From an uncultured Ruminococcus sp. (lineage in GTDB: Bacteria > Bacillota > Clostridia > Oscillospirales > Ruminococcaceae), in assembly GCA_947173865.1 (NCBI GenBank), contig CAMWGS010000084.1, positions 1 to 8,082 on the forward strand: 8,082 nt of DNA. The letters run 5' to 3'. The notes under the pieces are model-generated. The model was given only the letters and a program-made list of their open reading frames with translations, had not been told where the DNA came from and ran no database searches. Below, in pieces: positions 1-7,669 of the stretch (position 1 is the first letter of the stretch; every line of letters begins with the position of its first letter). The translations under genes and the position numbers were made by a program.

Positions 1-14
1 GCTAAACTGGACGT

Positions 15-2411
15 ATGCCGATCAATACATTTCTGTTCAATACTGCATTGATTATTACTTTAATTAATATAACGTTTTTTCTGAAAGAAAAAAAAAGTCA
101 CGAAAAAACAAAACCGACTGCACTTGTATCAAACATAAGAAGCATTGTACGTGGAATGACTGTTTTCATGTTCAGTGTTGCAATTACGGACAAATTCAAT
201 TTTATAGATTTCGGAATGTATTCGGGTGCATATACGTTTATGGGTGTTGTCTGTATGGCGGTATATATACTATGTATTATCAACAGTAAACGCAGACTTC
301 CGATAATTTCATTTGCAGTAAAGACGATTCTGATAGCTTTTGTTCTTGAAATGACTGTATTCAATATACCGTCATATCGTATGTGGTTCGGCGACTACAA
401 TACAATTACCTATGAGGCGAGCCGTTCAATACTGGACAAGGGCGGTATATACAGACGTAATCAGAAAGACATAGCTGTAAGAAACGGGGACGAGCTTGTT
501 TTGACGTTTCCGAATATAGACCGCCAAGTAAGTACGGTATATGCAGATATTGTATTTGTCGGAAATACACGAGCCGTTGATTTTTCAATTGACGCTACGG
601 ACGAAACAACTGTAGTTCCGAGACGTGAAATCGCAAAAACCATAATATCAAGAAAACAGATGCAGACACAGTATTTGCAGTGTGAACTTTCGGGAAAAGT
701 CGGTGATTTGAAAGTAAGGCTGAAGCCACAGAATTTCGGTACTGCATACATCAGGAGTATAACTGTAAATATGCCTGTAATGTTTGAAATTTCTTGGATA
801 AGATTTCTGCTCATAGTAATACTTAGTGTATTTATTCATGCAGTTATAAATGGCAGGTTCATGCAGAACAGTGTAAACGAAAACCTCAAATTCTGCCGTA
901 CTGTCACTGTATGCATTACGGCAATGGCTTGCATATGGGCAGTATGGGTGACAAATTACAGAATTGACGATAAGACGTGGAAAGAAGAATTTACCAAAAC
1001 AGAAGGCTCTCAGGTTACACAGCAACTGGTTGACGCTTTCGAGGACGGAAGAACATATCTGATAAAAGCCCCGAACGAAGCTCTCAATTCCTTTGATAAT
1101 CCTTACGATACACAACACCGTGAAGCTGAATTAGTCCCCCTGTTTGAAGATGACTACTATTACACATATGCATGGGACCACGTTTACTTTGACGGAAAAT
1201 TCTACTCATATTATGGTATCGCACCTGTAATACTGCTGTTCCTCCCCTATCATCTTGTTACGGGATATTATTTTCCTGAATCCGCAGCAGTCCTTATTTT
1301 CGCACTTATCGGAATTATAGGACTTTCATGCCTTTTCATGAAGTTCATACGTAAGTTTTTCCCTACAATTCCGACAGGAATGTTTATAATAAGCCTTATA
1401 ATAATACAGATGATAAGCGGTATATGGTACAGCATAGGAAGACCGCTTTTCTATGAAGTAGCGATGTCGGCAGGATTTGCGTTTATGACGTGGGCGTTTT
1501 ATTTCCTTATTTATGCCAACATAATAGGCAAAGGAAAAATTTCCCTTTCAAAGACGGCAGTTTCATCACTTCTGTTTGCCGTAGCTGTTCTGAGCCGTCC
1601 AACAACGGTGCTTTACTGTATATGTGCGGCTGTGTTCATGATATGTGCTTTACCAAGATTTGCACACGGAAACAAAAAACTTTTCAATAAAAAAAGTATC
1701 AGATACCTTGCGTGTGCCATTGTTCCCATGGCTTGTATCGGAATTATTCAGATGTGCTATAACTACGCAAGATTCGGCTCACCGTTTGAGTTCGGAATAC
1801 AATACTCTCTTACAATAAATGATTTCAGAAACACACAGTTCCACTGGAGATTATCACTTATTCCTTTCTGGAATTACCTTTTCAACGTTCCTGTATTCTC
1901 GACAAAATATCCGTTTGTATCAGCCAATTTTCAGGATATGAGCGTAGGTGGATTTTTCTACAATGACTATTCTTCAACCCATAACGTCTGCGGTCTGTTT
2001 TTCCTTGCACTTCCTATGTTTGCATATTTTCTTTCGGAAAAAGCAGTTAAAACACTCCCCGACAAAAAAACAAAAATCAGAAGTTCTCTTTATCTTGCAT
2101 TCCCTTGCGTTATAATTCCGCTGATTATTATATGTTCGGTATGGGAAAGCGGTTACGCAATAAGATATATGACCGATTTTGCATGGCAGATGTTGCTTGG
2201 TGCTTATGTTATAATTTTCACTCTTTACCTCAAGACAAAAAATCCGACTATCAGAAAAATTATAAATATTTTCTTCTGTTTCTCTCTCGTCTGGACTATT
2301 TACGTAAGCGGTATACAGTCCGTAAATCAGGCTTTCCGTTACTGTGAATTCCACCTCGATTACCCTGAAATAGCTTATGAAATTGAGAAAATACTTCTTT
2401 TTTGGAAATAA
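15..2411 (+). CDS. Polytopic membrane protein, GT-C-like glycosyltransferase (paralogue of 5117-7465)
   Basis: This 798-residue protein has roughly 14-16 hydrophobic helices. Three or four lie in the first ~118 residues. A soluble, strand-rich, probably extracytoplasmic segment follows at about 125-255, then helices near 258-277 and 294-312. A second outer loop spans about 313-400 and carries NPYD (362-365), WDHVYFDGKFYSYYGIAP (387-404) and nearby aromatics. The remaining helices run to a C-terminus ending FWK. The layout and the aromatic-rich loop fit GT-C glycosyltransferases, which use polyprenyl-phosphate sugars outside the membrane; no catalytic residue can be assigned with confidence. 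The minus-strand protein at 5117-7465 has the same layout and shared motifs such as YNxARFGSPFxFG (582-594 here). The ATG at 15 follows an in-frame TAA at 3-5, so the start cannot lie further upstream. Only a weak SD (TGGA) is visible, and the promoter lies outside the window. Acceptor and sugar are unknown. Confidence 0.8.
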   Translation: MPINTFLFNTALIITLINITFFLKEKKSHEKTKPTALVSNIRSIVRGMTVFMFSVAITDKFNFIDFGMYSGAYTFMGVVCMAVYILCIINSKRRLPIISFAVKTILIAFVLEMTVFNIPSYRMWFGDYNTITYEASRSILDKGGIYRRNQKDIAVRNGDELVLTFPNIDRQVSTVYADIVFVGNTRAVDFSIDATDETTVVPRREIAKTIISRKQMQTQYLQCELSGKVGDLKVRLKPQNFGTAYIRSITVNMPVMFEISWIRFLLIVILSVFIHAVINGRFMQNSVNENLKFCRTVTVCITAMACIWAVWVTNYRIDDKTWKEEFTKTEGSQVTQQLVDAFEDGRTYLIKAPNEALNSFDNPYDTQHREAELVPLFEDDYYYTYAWDHVYFDGKFYSYYGIAPVILLFLPYHLVTGYYFPESAAVLIFALIGIIGLSCLFMKFIRKFFPTIPTGMFIISLIIIQMISGIWYSIGRPLFYEVAMSAGFAFMTWAFYFLIYANIIGKGKISLSKTAVSSLLFAVAVLSRPTTVLYCICAAVFMICALPRFAHGNKKLFNKKSIRYLACAIVPMACIGIIQMCYNYARFGSPFEFGIQYSLTINDFRNTQFHWRLSLIPFWNYLFNVPVFSTKYPFVSANFQDMSVGGFFYNDYSSTHNVCGLFFLALPMFAYFLSEKAVKTLPDKKTKIRSSLYLAFPCVIIPLIIICSVWESGYAIRYMTDFAWQMLLGAYVIIFTLYLKTKNPTIRKIINIFFCFSLVWTIYVSGIQSVNQAFRYCEFHLDYPEIAYEIEKILLFWK

Positions 2412-2418
2412 ACTACAC

Positions 2419-2440
2419 CCCCTGTTCTGACGGACAGGGG
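2419..2440 (+). terminator. Intercistronic hairpin, weak terminator or processing element
   Basis: CCCCTGT (2419-2425) pairs with ACAGGGG (2434-2440). Two inner pairs, one a G-U wobble, extend the stem to 9 bp with a 4-base TGAC loop. The sequence after it (AATTTCAT) has no proper U-tract, so this is not a strong intrinsic terminator. It sits 8 bases after the stop of the membrane protein and about 12 bases before the SD of the acetyltransferase. It may attenuate read-through, stabilise the upstream mRNA or mark a processing point. No separate promoter for the acetyltransferase is obvious in the 54-base gap. Confidence 0.45.
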
Positions 2441-2465
2441 AATTTCATACAGAAAGGAGAAATTT

Positions 2466-3017
2466 ATGTATAATATAAAACTTATTAAAATGAACAAAAA
2501 TTCATGTGACATTCTATTGCTTGAAAAGCTGAATAATCAGGCTTTTCCTGAAAATGAAAGAATTTCCGTTGAAGATATGTTCTGTTTTTCGGAAGATGAA
2601 GGCAGGGAAATTCTCGGAATATACACAGATGACGAATTTTCAGGATTTTTTATAATTATGAGATTCATAAAATGTGCATATATATGTTATTTTGCAGTAT
2701 GTCCTGAAAAACGTTCCAAAGGCATAGGCGGAAACGCACTGCGTCTTTTGAAAACCTACTGCCACGATTGTCATATTGTTGTTGACTTTGAAGCAATGGA
2801 CAAAAATTCCGAAAACAATTACCAAAGAATCAGCAGAAGAAATTTCTACTACAGAAACGGTTTCTTTGAAACGGGATATTTTCAGTTTTATATGGAAACG
2901 GAATTTAAAATTGCGTGCAGTGAACCGTATTTCGACAAAACGGAATTTGAAGGTCTTATTGCAGAAATTCACGCAAAAGCAGAAGATTTCAACCCTCAGT
3001 TATACCGTAAACACTAA
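2466..3017 (+). CDS. GNAT-family N-acetyltransferase
   Basis: This 183-residue soluble protein is of normal length for a single GNAT domain. GNAT enzymes transfer an acetyl group from acetyl-CoA to an amine. The central strand (about 70-79, YICYFAVCPEK) runs into R83-S-K-G86-I-G88-G, the R/Q-x-x-G-x-G/A pyrophosphate-binding loop of motif A. NFYYRNGF (126-133) matches the usual motif B Y-x-x-x-GF helix-turn. Residues after about 145 form a charged tail. The ATG at 2466 is preceded by AAAGGAG at 2454-2460 with good spacing. It follows the GT-C-like gene by 54 bases, probably in one transcript despite a hairpin in the gap. The substrate cannot be told: an amino sugar, a protein N-terminus or a small amine are all possible. 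The neighbourhood makes a sugar-related substrate thinkable but does not show it. Confidence 0.8.
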   Translation: MYNIKLIKMNKNSCDILLLEKLNNQAFPENERISVEDMFCFSEDEGREILGIYTDDEFSGFFIIMRFIKCAYICYFAVCPEKRSKGIGGNALRLLKTYCHDCHIVVDFEAMDKNSENNYQRISRRNFYYRNGFFETGYFQFYMETEFKIACSEPYFDKTEFEGLIAEIHAKAEDFNPQLYRKH

Positions 3018-3020
3018 AAA

Positions 3021-3043
3021 ACGGACGCAGAATATGCGTCCGT
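3021..3043. terminator. Bidirectional intrinsic terminator between convergent units
   Basis: ACGGACGCA (3021-3029) and TGCGTCCGT (3035-3043) form a perfect 9-bp stem with a 5-base loop. Read on the minus strand it is followed by an uninterrupted run of U (from the A-run 3016-3020), a strong terminator for the oxidoreductase-GtrA operon. Read on the plus strand it is followed by TAATTATTATTTTGTTT, a weaker but usable U-rich tail for the acetyltransferase unit. It lies 3 bases after the acetyltransferase stop and 6 bases after the GtrA stop. Confidence 0.9.
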
Positions 3044-3049
3044 TAATTA

Positions 3050-3538
3050 TTATTTTGTTTCTTTTTTTCCGCTAAAAAGCAAAAATTTCCTTGCAAAGAA
3101 GTTCCATAAGAACGAAACGGCAGTTGAAACGACTTTAGCTATAATCTGAACCAGACTTGTTTTATCGGCAAGCCATATTTTGAAAAGCTTTGTAATACCG
3201 ATAGTCATGAAAAGTCCGACAAGACCTATTGCCGCAAATCCCAAAAACTCCATAAAGCGATTTTCCACTTTTGAATTACGAAAAATCCAGAATGTACTTA
3301 TTACATAGTTTACGATAAGTCCGGCAACGAATGAAAGAGAATTTGCAAGTTCTGCGAACTGTTCGTGAAAGACGAACCTGAAAAGAATATATGAAATTCC
3401 CCAGTCAACAACAGTAGCAAGTCCGCCTACAAAAACATATCTGAAAAACTGTATAAGCGTATTTTCGGTATCGCCCACGAAAAGCTTTCCGAACTTCCTT
3501 TCACGGAAAATATCCTTGATTTCCTGAAAGCCGTTCAT
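3050..3538 (-). CDS. GtrA-family four-helix membrane protein
   Basis: This 162-residue protein has a short charged N-terminus and four hydrophobic helices at about 31-55, 62-84, 96-118 and 128-150, the normal GtrA (PF04138) layout. Family hallmarks are FFRYVFVGGLATVVDWGISY (31-50), NYVISTFWIF (77-86) in helix 2 and LWNFFARKFLLF (144-155) at the end of helix 4. GtrA proteins are associated with translocating undecaprenyl-phosphate-linked sugars, or with supporting enzymes that use them; the exact mechanism differs between members. The start ATG overlaps the stop of the oxidoreductase gene (TAATG, one shared base), and GAGGAG at 3547-3552 gives an SD inside that gene, so the two are probably translationally coupled. 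It is the last gene of the minus-strand operon. The carried sugar is unknown. No GT2 charging enzyme is visible nearby. Confidence 0.92.
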   Translation of the reverse strand: MNGFQEIKDIFRERKFGKLFVGDTENTLIQFFRYVFVGGLATVVDWGISYILFRFVFHEQFAELANSLSFVAGLIVNYVISTFWIFRNSKVENRFMEFLGFAAIGLVGLFMTIGITKLFKIWLADKTSLVQIIAKVVSTAVSFLWNFFARKFLLFSGKKETK

Positions 3539-5094
3539 TATTTTTTCTCCTCGTGATACTCTTTTTCAGTATTTACACTCCAGATATTAGACTTGTCCTT
3601 TCTGCCTGACTTGATATTCTTTACTGTTTCAAAAGAAGTAACCATTGAATGGTCAATATTATTGTAACGGTGCTGACCGTTTCTGCCGACACAGTAGAGA
3701 TTGTCAATAGTATCAAGATAACTGATAAGGTTGTCCATTTCGTCATAAGTATCGAAATAAGCGGGATAAGCTTTCTTTACCTTTTCCATATGTGTATCAA
3801 TAACTTCGTCGGGACTGTTGATAAGTCCGAGCTTTACCATTTCCTTTACACAGAACTTGGAAAACTGTGCTTCTGTCATATTCCAGAACTTGTCGCCTTC
3901 GTTAACAAAGTATTCAAGACCAACCCAGACAGTATTTTTCAAATCCTTTACCATATAAGGAGACCAGTTGTTGTAAATCTGGAATCTTCCCATTTTAACA
4001 CGTCTGTCCTGAACATAAACCCAGCAGTCAGGAACGATATTTCCGACTGTTTTCATTTCGGTAAGGTTTTTAAGATTGAGTTTAGGAATAAGAACACCAA
4101 GTGTCATATAATCACGGTAAGGAAGTCCTGCTGCGATTCTTGCGGGTTCTGCGGGAACGTCGTTCATTCCTGCAACCAAATCCTTTACAGGCATTGAAGA
4201 AATGATATAATCGCCGTCAAGCTGAATTTCCTCACCGTCCTTGATATAGGTTACGCCTGTAAGAATATTCTCATCATTCTTGTAAATTTTCTTAACTCCT
4301 GCATTCATGATAATTGTACCACCAAGTTTTTTGATTTCGTCAGCAGTAACTTCCCAGAGCTGTCCGGGACCAAGCTTAGGATACTTGAATTCTTCGATAA
4401 GAGAAGTGTTTACTTTCCTGTTCTTGACATTGAAAAGCTTTCCGAAAAAGTCCTTTATAATTCCGACAATTGAAAGTCCCTTTGTACGTTGAGCCCCCCA
4501 TGAAGCATCGATTTCGCTCGGGTGTCTGCCCCAAAGATTTTCCGTATAGTATTCAAAAAACATTGAATAAAGTTCTTTACCGAAACAGTTTATATAGAAG
4601 TTTTCAAGGTTATTTTCAGGACGCTTGTGAATTACTGCGGAAAGATAGCTGAAACCTACCTTCATAGTAGTGAAAAAGCCGAAATTCTTGATAGTTTCAG
4701 GTTTGAGTGAAACAGGATAGTCATAGAACTTTGAGTTAAACAGAATACGCGACACTCTGCGTCTTGTAAGCATTACACGGTCTGACTTTTCGGGATTAGG
4801 ACCGCCCTTTTTCACACGGGTTTTTCTTTTAAGAAGAATATCGTCATATGAAGGCATACCCTGCATGGGAAGCATATCACTCCACCACTGGTTTACTTCG
4901 GGAATCTTTGAGAAAAAGCGGTGACCACCCATGTCCATACGGTTTCCCTTGTAATTAACGGTCTTTGAGATACCGCCGATAGCATTTGTTTCCTCAAGGA
5001 CAGTTACTTCATATTCACCCGACTTGTCCTTGAGAAGTTCATAGGCTGCTGTAAGACCCGCAGGTCCTGCACCGATAATAATAACTTTTTTCAT
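3538..5094 (-). CDS. FAD/NAD(P)-dependent oxidoreductase, UDP-galactopyranose mutase/HemY-like superfamily
   Basis: This 518-residue soluble protein starts with a Rossmann strand and the dinucleotide motif G8-A-G10-P-A-G13, with acidic E34/E35 at the end of the second strand as expected for FAD ribose binding. MGGHRFFS (55-62) is the second FAD-contact region, resembling the GxH motif of UDP-galactopyranose mutases. The C-terminal VGRNGQHRYNNIDHSM (469-484) is the closing FAD-binding segment of this group. There are no membrane segments. Members are often labelled protoporphyrinogen oxidase, but no haem gene is present and the context is envelope glycosylation. Redox or mutase action on a nucleotide sugar or lipid-linked sugar is the likelier role (inference). 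SD AAAGGAAA lies at 5101-5108. The gene sits 22 bases downstream of the GT-C-like gene and overlaps GtrA by one base. The charged tail after about 495 is unremarkable. Confidence 0.85.
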   Translation of the reverse strand: MKKVIIIGAGPAGLTAAYELLKDKSGEYEVTVLEETNAIGGISKTVNYKGNRMDMGGHRFFSKIPEVNQWWSDMLPMQGMPSYDDILLKRKTRVKKGGPNPEKSDRVMLTRRRVSRILFNSKFYDYPVSLKPETIKNFGFFTTMKVGFSYLSAVIHKRPENNLENFYINCFGKELYSMFFEYYTENLWGRHPSEIDASWGAQRTKGLSIVGIIKDFFGKLFNVKNRKVNTSLIEEFKYPKLGPGQLWEVTADEIKKLGGTIIMNAGVKKIYKNDENILTGVTYIKDGEEIQLDGDYIISSMPVKDLVAGMNDVPAEPARIAAGLPYRDYMTLGVLIPKLNLKNLTEMKTVGNIVPDCWVYVQDRRVKMGRFQIYNNWSPYMVKDLKNTVWVGLEYFVNEGDKFWNMTEAQFSKFCVKEMVKLGLINSPDEVIDTHMEKVKKAYPAYFDTYDEMDNLISYLDTIDNLYCVGRNGQHRYNNIDHSMVTSFETVKNIKSGRKDKSNIWSVNTEKEYHEEKK

Positions 5095-5116
5095 AGTACG
5101 TTTCCTTTCGTGGCAT

Positions 5117-7465
5117 TTACTGCCAGAATATAATTAAATTTTCCGCAATATCATAGAGATTCGGACAATGTCTGCCGAGATTTCCGTTTGAACGTTCCAT
5201 AGCAACCAACCAGCCGAAACAGAAAGTAGACATTTCCGCAATACCTGCGATAATATAGCGGTACTTGTTTTTAGCGGGTTTTACCGTACTTCTCAGAACG
5301 GCAACCACTGCTATTATTGTAAGCAAAGGCATTATATCAATAATATAACGCATTATTATTCCGCCAAGGCAAAAATCCTGCCAGCCTATAAACAGCGGAA
5401 CAAAACAGCATACGGCAAAAACTGCATTTCTCTGATATTTTGTCACACCATAGGCAAAACGTTTTCCTTTCCTCTGAATAACAACGGGAATCATAAGCAG
5501 ACCCATTAATATAAGCGGGAAAGTCAATGCACCTACTCCGTCACCCATATAGGTATATGAACCATAGTTATCAGTACTGAAGAACATCGGTTCAAAGAAA
5601 GGGAAAGATTTTCTCTTGTTGAGAAGCGGCAGAACATAATGATATAACATACCAAAGAATCCTGCAAATGATATACGATTTGCGTGTATGTCGCTTACGG
5701 TAAGCTGATATGACGCACCGAAATCAAACGGTGAGCCAAAACGTGCCATATTGTACCACATAACCATGCAACCGCCGATAACAAGCGGAATGACAAAGCA
5801 ACAAGCCTGTGTGATACGATATGATAACGTTTCTTTTTTGTTCAGAAGAATACCCATAAAGAACGGAATAAGAATTGCCGAACCGAGAGCAAGTCCAGGA
5901 CGTGAAGCGACACAGAGTGCGAGAAACGTTCCGCCGAGTGCAAGTGCGACAAGTTTCGGAATACGTTTTTTCATACTGCAAGCTTTCATGCCGAGCCATA
6001 TACTCAGGAAAAGATAACAAAGCCCGGACGCAATGGGCAGACAATACATATCAGTCCAGTTAAGCAGGTAAAAGACTTCCAGACAGCACATACCCGCAGG
6101 CATCGCTCCTAAAAGAAGAAGCATATTCGGTCTCGGAGCAAGAAGCTTTACAGCAGAAAGCAGTGCCTGACAGAAGAAAAATACAGCCAGAAATACAAAA
6201 AATGCATTTGCCATAGGCAGTGTCGGAAGTTTTCCTGTAATCCAGTAATAAGGGAAATAGAACGTAATAACAGGAGCAGCACCGAAATAACAGTAATAAT
6301 GACCTTTATAATACGCATAGTCCCAGAGGTAGAAAAGACCCGATTCAACACGTTGTGTAGATTCATATACATTTTCAATGTTTTCAAGTCCTGGTTCTGC
6401 TTCAACATCAAGATAAACCTGATGTTTCTTGAATGCATCGAACGTAAGGGCATACGGACTGCTCATCAATGTGGCGGAATCCCCCGTATATTCAATGGGT
6501 TCCTGTTCGGGCTGTAAAAATGCCAGTGTACTCAGCGTACAGACAACCGCCATAATTTCTGCAATTATAATATGTGAACGTTTTCTGAAATCAAATGATA
6601 TTTTATACAGTCTTAATTCTTTTATTGCCACAACAAATACAGCAACTGCAAGCAATATAAAATATCTTATCATTGAAAATGCAAAAGGCAAAGCTCCTAC
6701 CGCACGTATACTTTTTATAGTAACAGGGTTTGAAATATCGCTTAATGACATTTTCAGTGAAACTATACTTTCATAAGGACAGAAAGAAAAGTCAAGACCT
6801 TCATCATATGCTCTTGTATACTTTGACTGTACAGTTATATATGACTGACTGAAATTTCCGTCTTTCATTGCAAGGGATACGCTGAACGGCAGACTGTTTT
6901 TATCCTGTTTCTGACTTATATCAACAATAAGAGCATTAGTACCATCGGGTACATTTGTAATTTCAACTGCTGCATTTCCTGTCACATTGATTTTGCCGTC
7001 TGTTATTTCGGCATTGTTTTCCGTTACAATATCGTTGGCTGTGAATGTAAAATCAACAGATGAATTCGTAAAACTCTTTGCGTTGAACACCGCAACCTCA
7101 GCCACAAAAATAACCATTGCACATACCGCTGATTTTTTGAAAAATCGGCAAATATTCTCTTTTTTAAAGATATACGGAGAAGAAACCGCTACAAACGGAA
7201 GCAGTGCGGTTATGCAAAGAGCAAAAATATTTATGTGTTTTCCGTCATTGAACATAAAATGTTCTGAAAATATCGTCATCAGCAGGAATATCAATACTTC
7301 TGCCACAAACAGAATTAAGGTGTGCCGTCGGAATATTTTTTCTTCAGACACTTCCGAAGAACTTTTCTCCCCGTTCTTATTCGGTAAACCCTCTTTTGTA
7401 TCAATTATAAAGGAAAAACCGAAGAAAAACGCAGGAATAAGCACCGCAAGAAATATGTTTAACAT
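5117..7465 (-). CDS. Polytopic membrane protein, GT-C-like glycosyltransferase (paralogue of 15-2411)
   Basis: The protein has 782 residues from the ATG at 7463-7465. I prefer this start to the ATG at 7475-7477: GGAGG at 7471-7475 sits 5 bases before the inner ATG, while nothing SD-like precedes the outer one. The N-terminal helix is followed by a charged linker, then helices near 50-66, 77-97 and 111-128. A strand-rich outer segment spans about 135-260, then come helices near 262-280 and 298-316. An outer loop carries YLDVEAEPGLENIENVYES and WDYAYYKGHYYCYFGAAP (about 381-398). A block of helices follows, ending FWQ. The layout, the loop motif and YNMARFGSPFDFG (571-583) are shared with the plus-strand protein at 15-2411. 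The likely role is GT-C transfer of a lipid-linked sugar outside the cell, with the downstream oxidoreductase and GtrA supplying or moving the donor (inference). It is the first gene of a three-gene operon. Confidence 0.82.
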   Translation of the reverse strand: MLNIFLAVLIPAFFFGFSFIIDTKEGLPNKNGEKSSSEVSEEKIFRRHTLILFVAEVLIFLLMTIFSEHFMFNDGKHINIFALCITALLPFVAVSSPYIFKKENICRFFKKSAVCAMVIFVAEVAVFNAKSFTNSSVDFTFTANDIVTENNAEITDGKINVTGNAAVEITNVPDGTNALIVDISQKQDKNSLPFSVSLAMKDGNFSQSYITVQSKYTRAYDEGLDFSFCPYESIVSLKMSLSDISNPVTIKSIRAVGALPFAFSMIRYFILLAVAVFVVAIKELRLYKISFDFRKRSHIIIAEIMAVVCTLSTLAFLQPEQEPIEYTGDSATLMSSPYALTFDAFKKHQVYLDVEAEPGLENIENVYESTQRVESGLFYLWDYAYYKGHYYCYFGAAPVITFYFPYYWITGKLPTLPMANAFFVFLAVFFFCQALLSAVKLLAPRPNMLLLLGAMPAGMCCLEVFYLLNWTDMYCLPIASGLCYLFLSIWLGMKACSMKKRIPKLVALALGGTFLALCVASRPGLALGSAILIPFFMGILLNKKETLSYRITQACCFVIPLVIGGCMVMWYNMARFGSPFDFGASYQLTVSDIHANRISFAGFFGMLYHYVLPLLNKRKSFPFFEPMFFSTDNYGSYTYMGDGVGALTFPLILMGLLMIPVVIQRKGKRFAYGVTKYQRNAVFAVCCFVPLFIGWQDFCLGGIIMRYIIDIMPLLTIIAVVAVLRSTVKPAKNKYRYIIAGIAEMSTFCFGWLVAMERSNGNLGRHCPNLYDIAENLIIFWQ

Positions 7466-7470
7466 CAAAT

Positions 7471-7475
7471 CCTCC
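7471..7475 (-). promoter_or_regulatory. SD site that decides the start of the GT-C-like gene
   Basis: On the minus strand GGAGG ends 5 bases before the ATG at 7465 and overlaps the alternative ATG at 7477, whose G is the first base of the SD. The bases upstream of the outer ATG are only A and T. The shorter protein is therefore favoured by four residues. Confidence 0.75.
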
Positions 7476-7532
7476 ATTTTATTTAATTATTAATATATTA
7501 TCCGGACTTATATTCTGAACGCTTACATAAAA

Positions 7533-7561
7533 ATTATATCATAATTTTAATGAAAAGTCAA
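7533..7561 (-). promoter_or_regulatory. Sigma-A promoter of the GT-C/oxidoreductase/GtrA operon
   Basis: Read on the minus strand: -35 TTGACT (7561-7556), a 17-base spacer, and -10 TATAAT (7538-7533) with an extended -10 TG one base upstream. The predicted transcription start is near 7526, giving a leader of about 60 bases. The leader is AT-rich and I see no riboswitch or terminator hairpin in it. The match suggests strong, housekeeping-sigma expression; no operator repeat stands out. Confidence 0.85.
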
Positions 7562-7637
7562 GCAATATGTAAAAATGTTATGCCAGTCCGCACTATATAT
7601 TATTAGACGTATAAAACTCTTATTTTTCTCATAAAAA

Positions 7638-7665
7638 AAAGACGGTATTTTTTAATACCGCCTTT
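7638..7665 (-). terminator. Intrinsic terminator of the small beta-rich gene
   Basis: On the minus strand GGCGGTATT (7662-7654) pairs with AATACCGTC (7649-7641), with one G-U wobble and an AAAA loop. It is followed by eight U (7640-7633), and three flanking A-U pairs can extend the stem to 12 bp. It begins 4 bases after the stop of the 72-residue gene and separates that gene from the operon promoter downstream. Confidence 0.9.
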
Positions 7666-7669
7666 AATG

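Larger units (their letters stand above)
7478..7669. other. Intergenic region between the GT operon and the small beta-rich gene
   Basis: This 192-base AT-rich gap holds the promoter and leader of the minus-strand operon (7466-7561) and the terminator of the upstream small gene (7638-7665). The middle part, about 7565-7630, shows no gene, no clear promoter toward the plus strand and no convincing structured RNA. Confidence 0.7.

Noticed and set aside
648..1118. Open frame of 156 codons on the minus strand
   Set aside because: It is antisense to the outer-loop region of the plus-strand membrane protein, whose motifs are matched by a paralogue; there is no SD or promoter for it.
3649..4197. 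Open frame of 182 codons on the plus strand
   Set aside because: It lies antisense to the well-supported FAD oxidoreductase, has no SD and its translation resembles no protein; it is a shadow frame.
3538..5094. True protoporphyrinogen oxidase for haem synthesis
   Set aside because: The fold class would allow it, but no haem gene is nearby, and the operon partners and the GRNGQHRYNN-type C-terminus point to the sugar-related branch.
6987..7493. Open frame of 168 codons on the plus strand
   Set aside because: It is antisense to the start of the GT-C-like gene and its leader, with no recognisable domain; the minus-strand gene explains the coding signal.
7466..7526. Riboswitch or leader-peptide attenuator in the operon leader
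   Set aside because: The leader is only about 60 bases, AT-rich, with no strong stem, U-run or small frame with its own SD.
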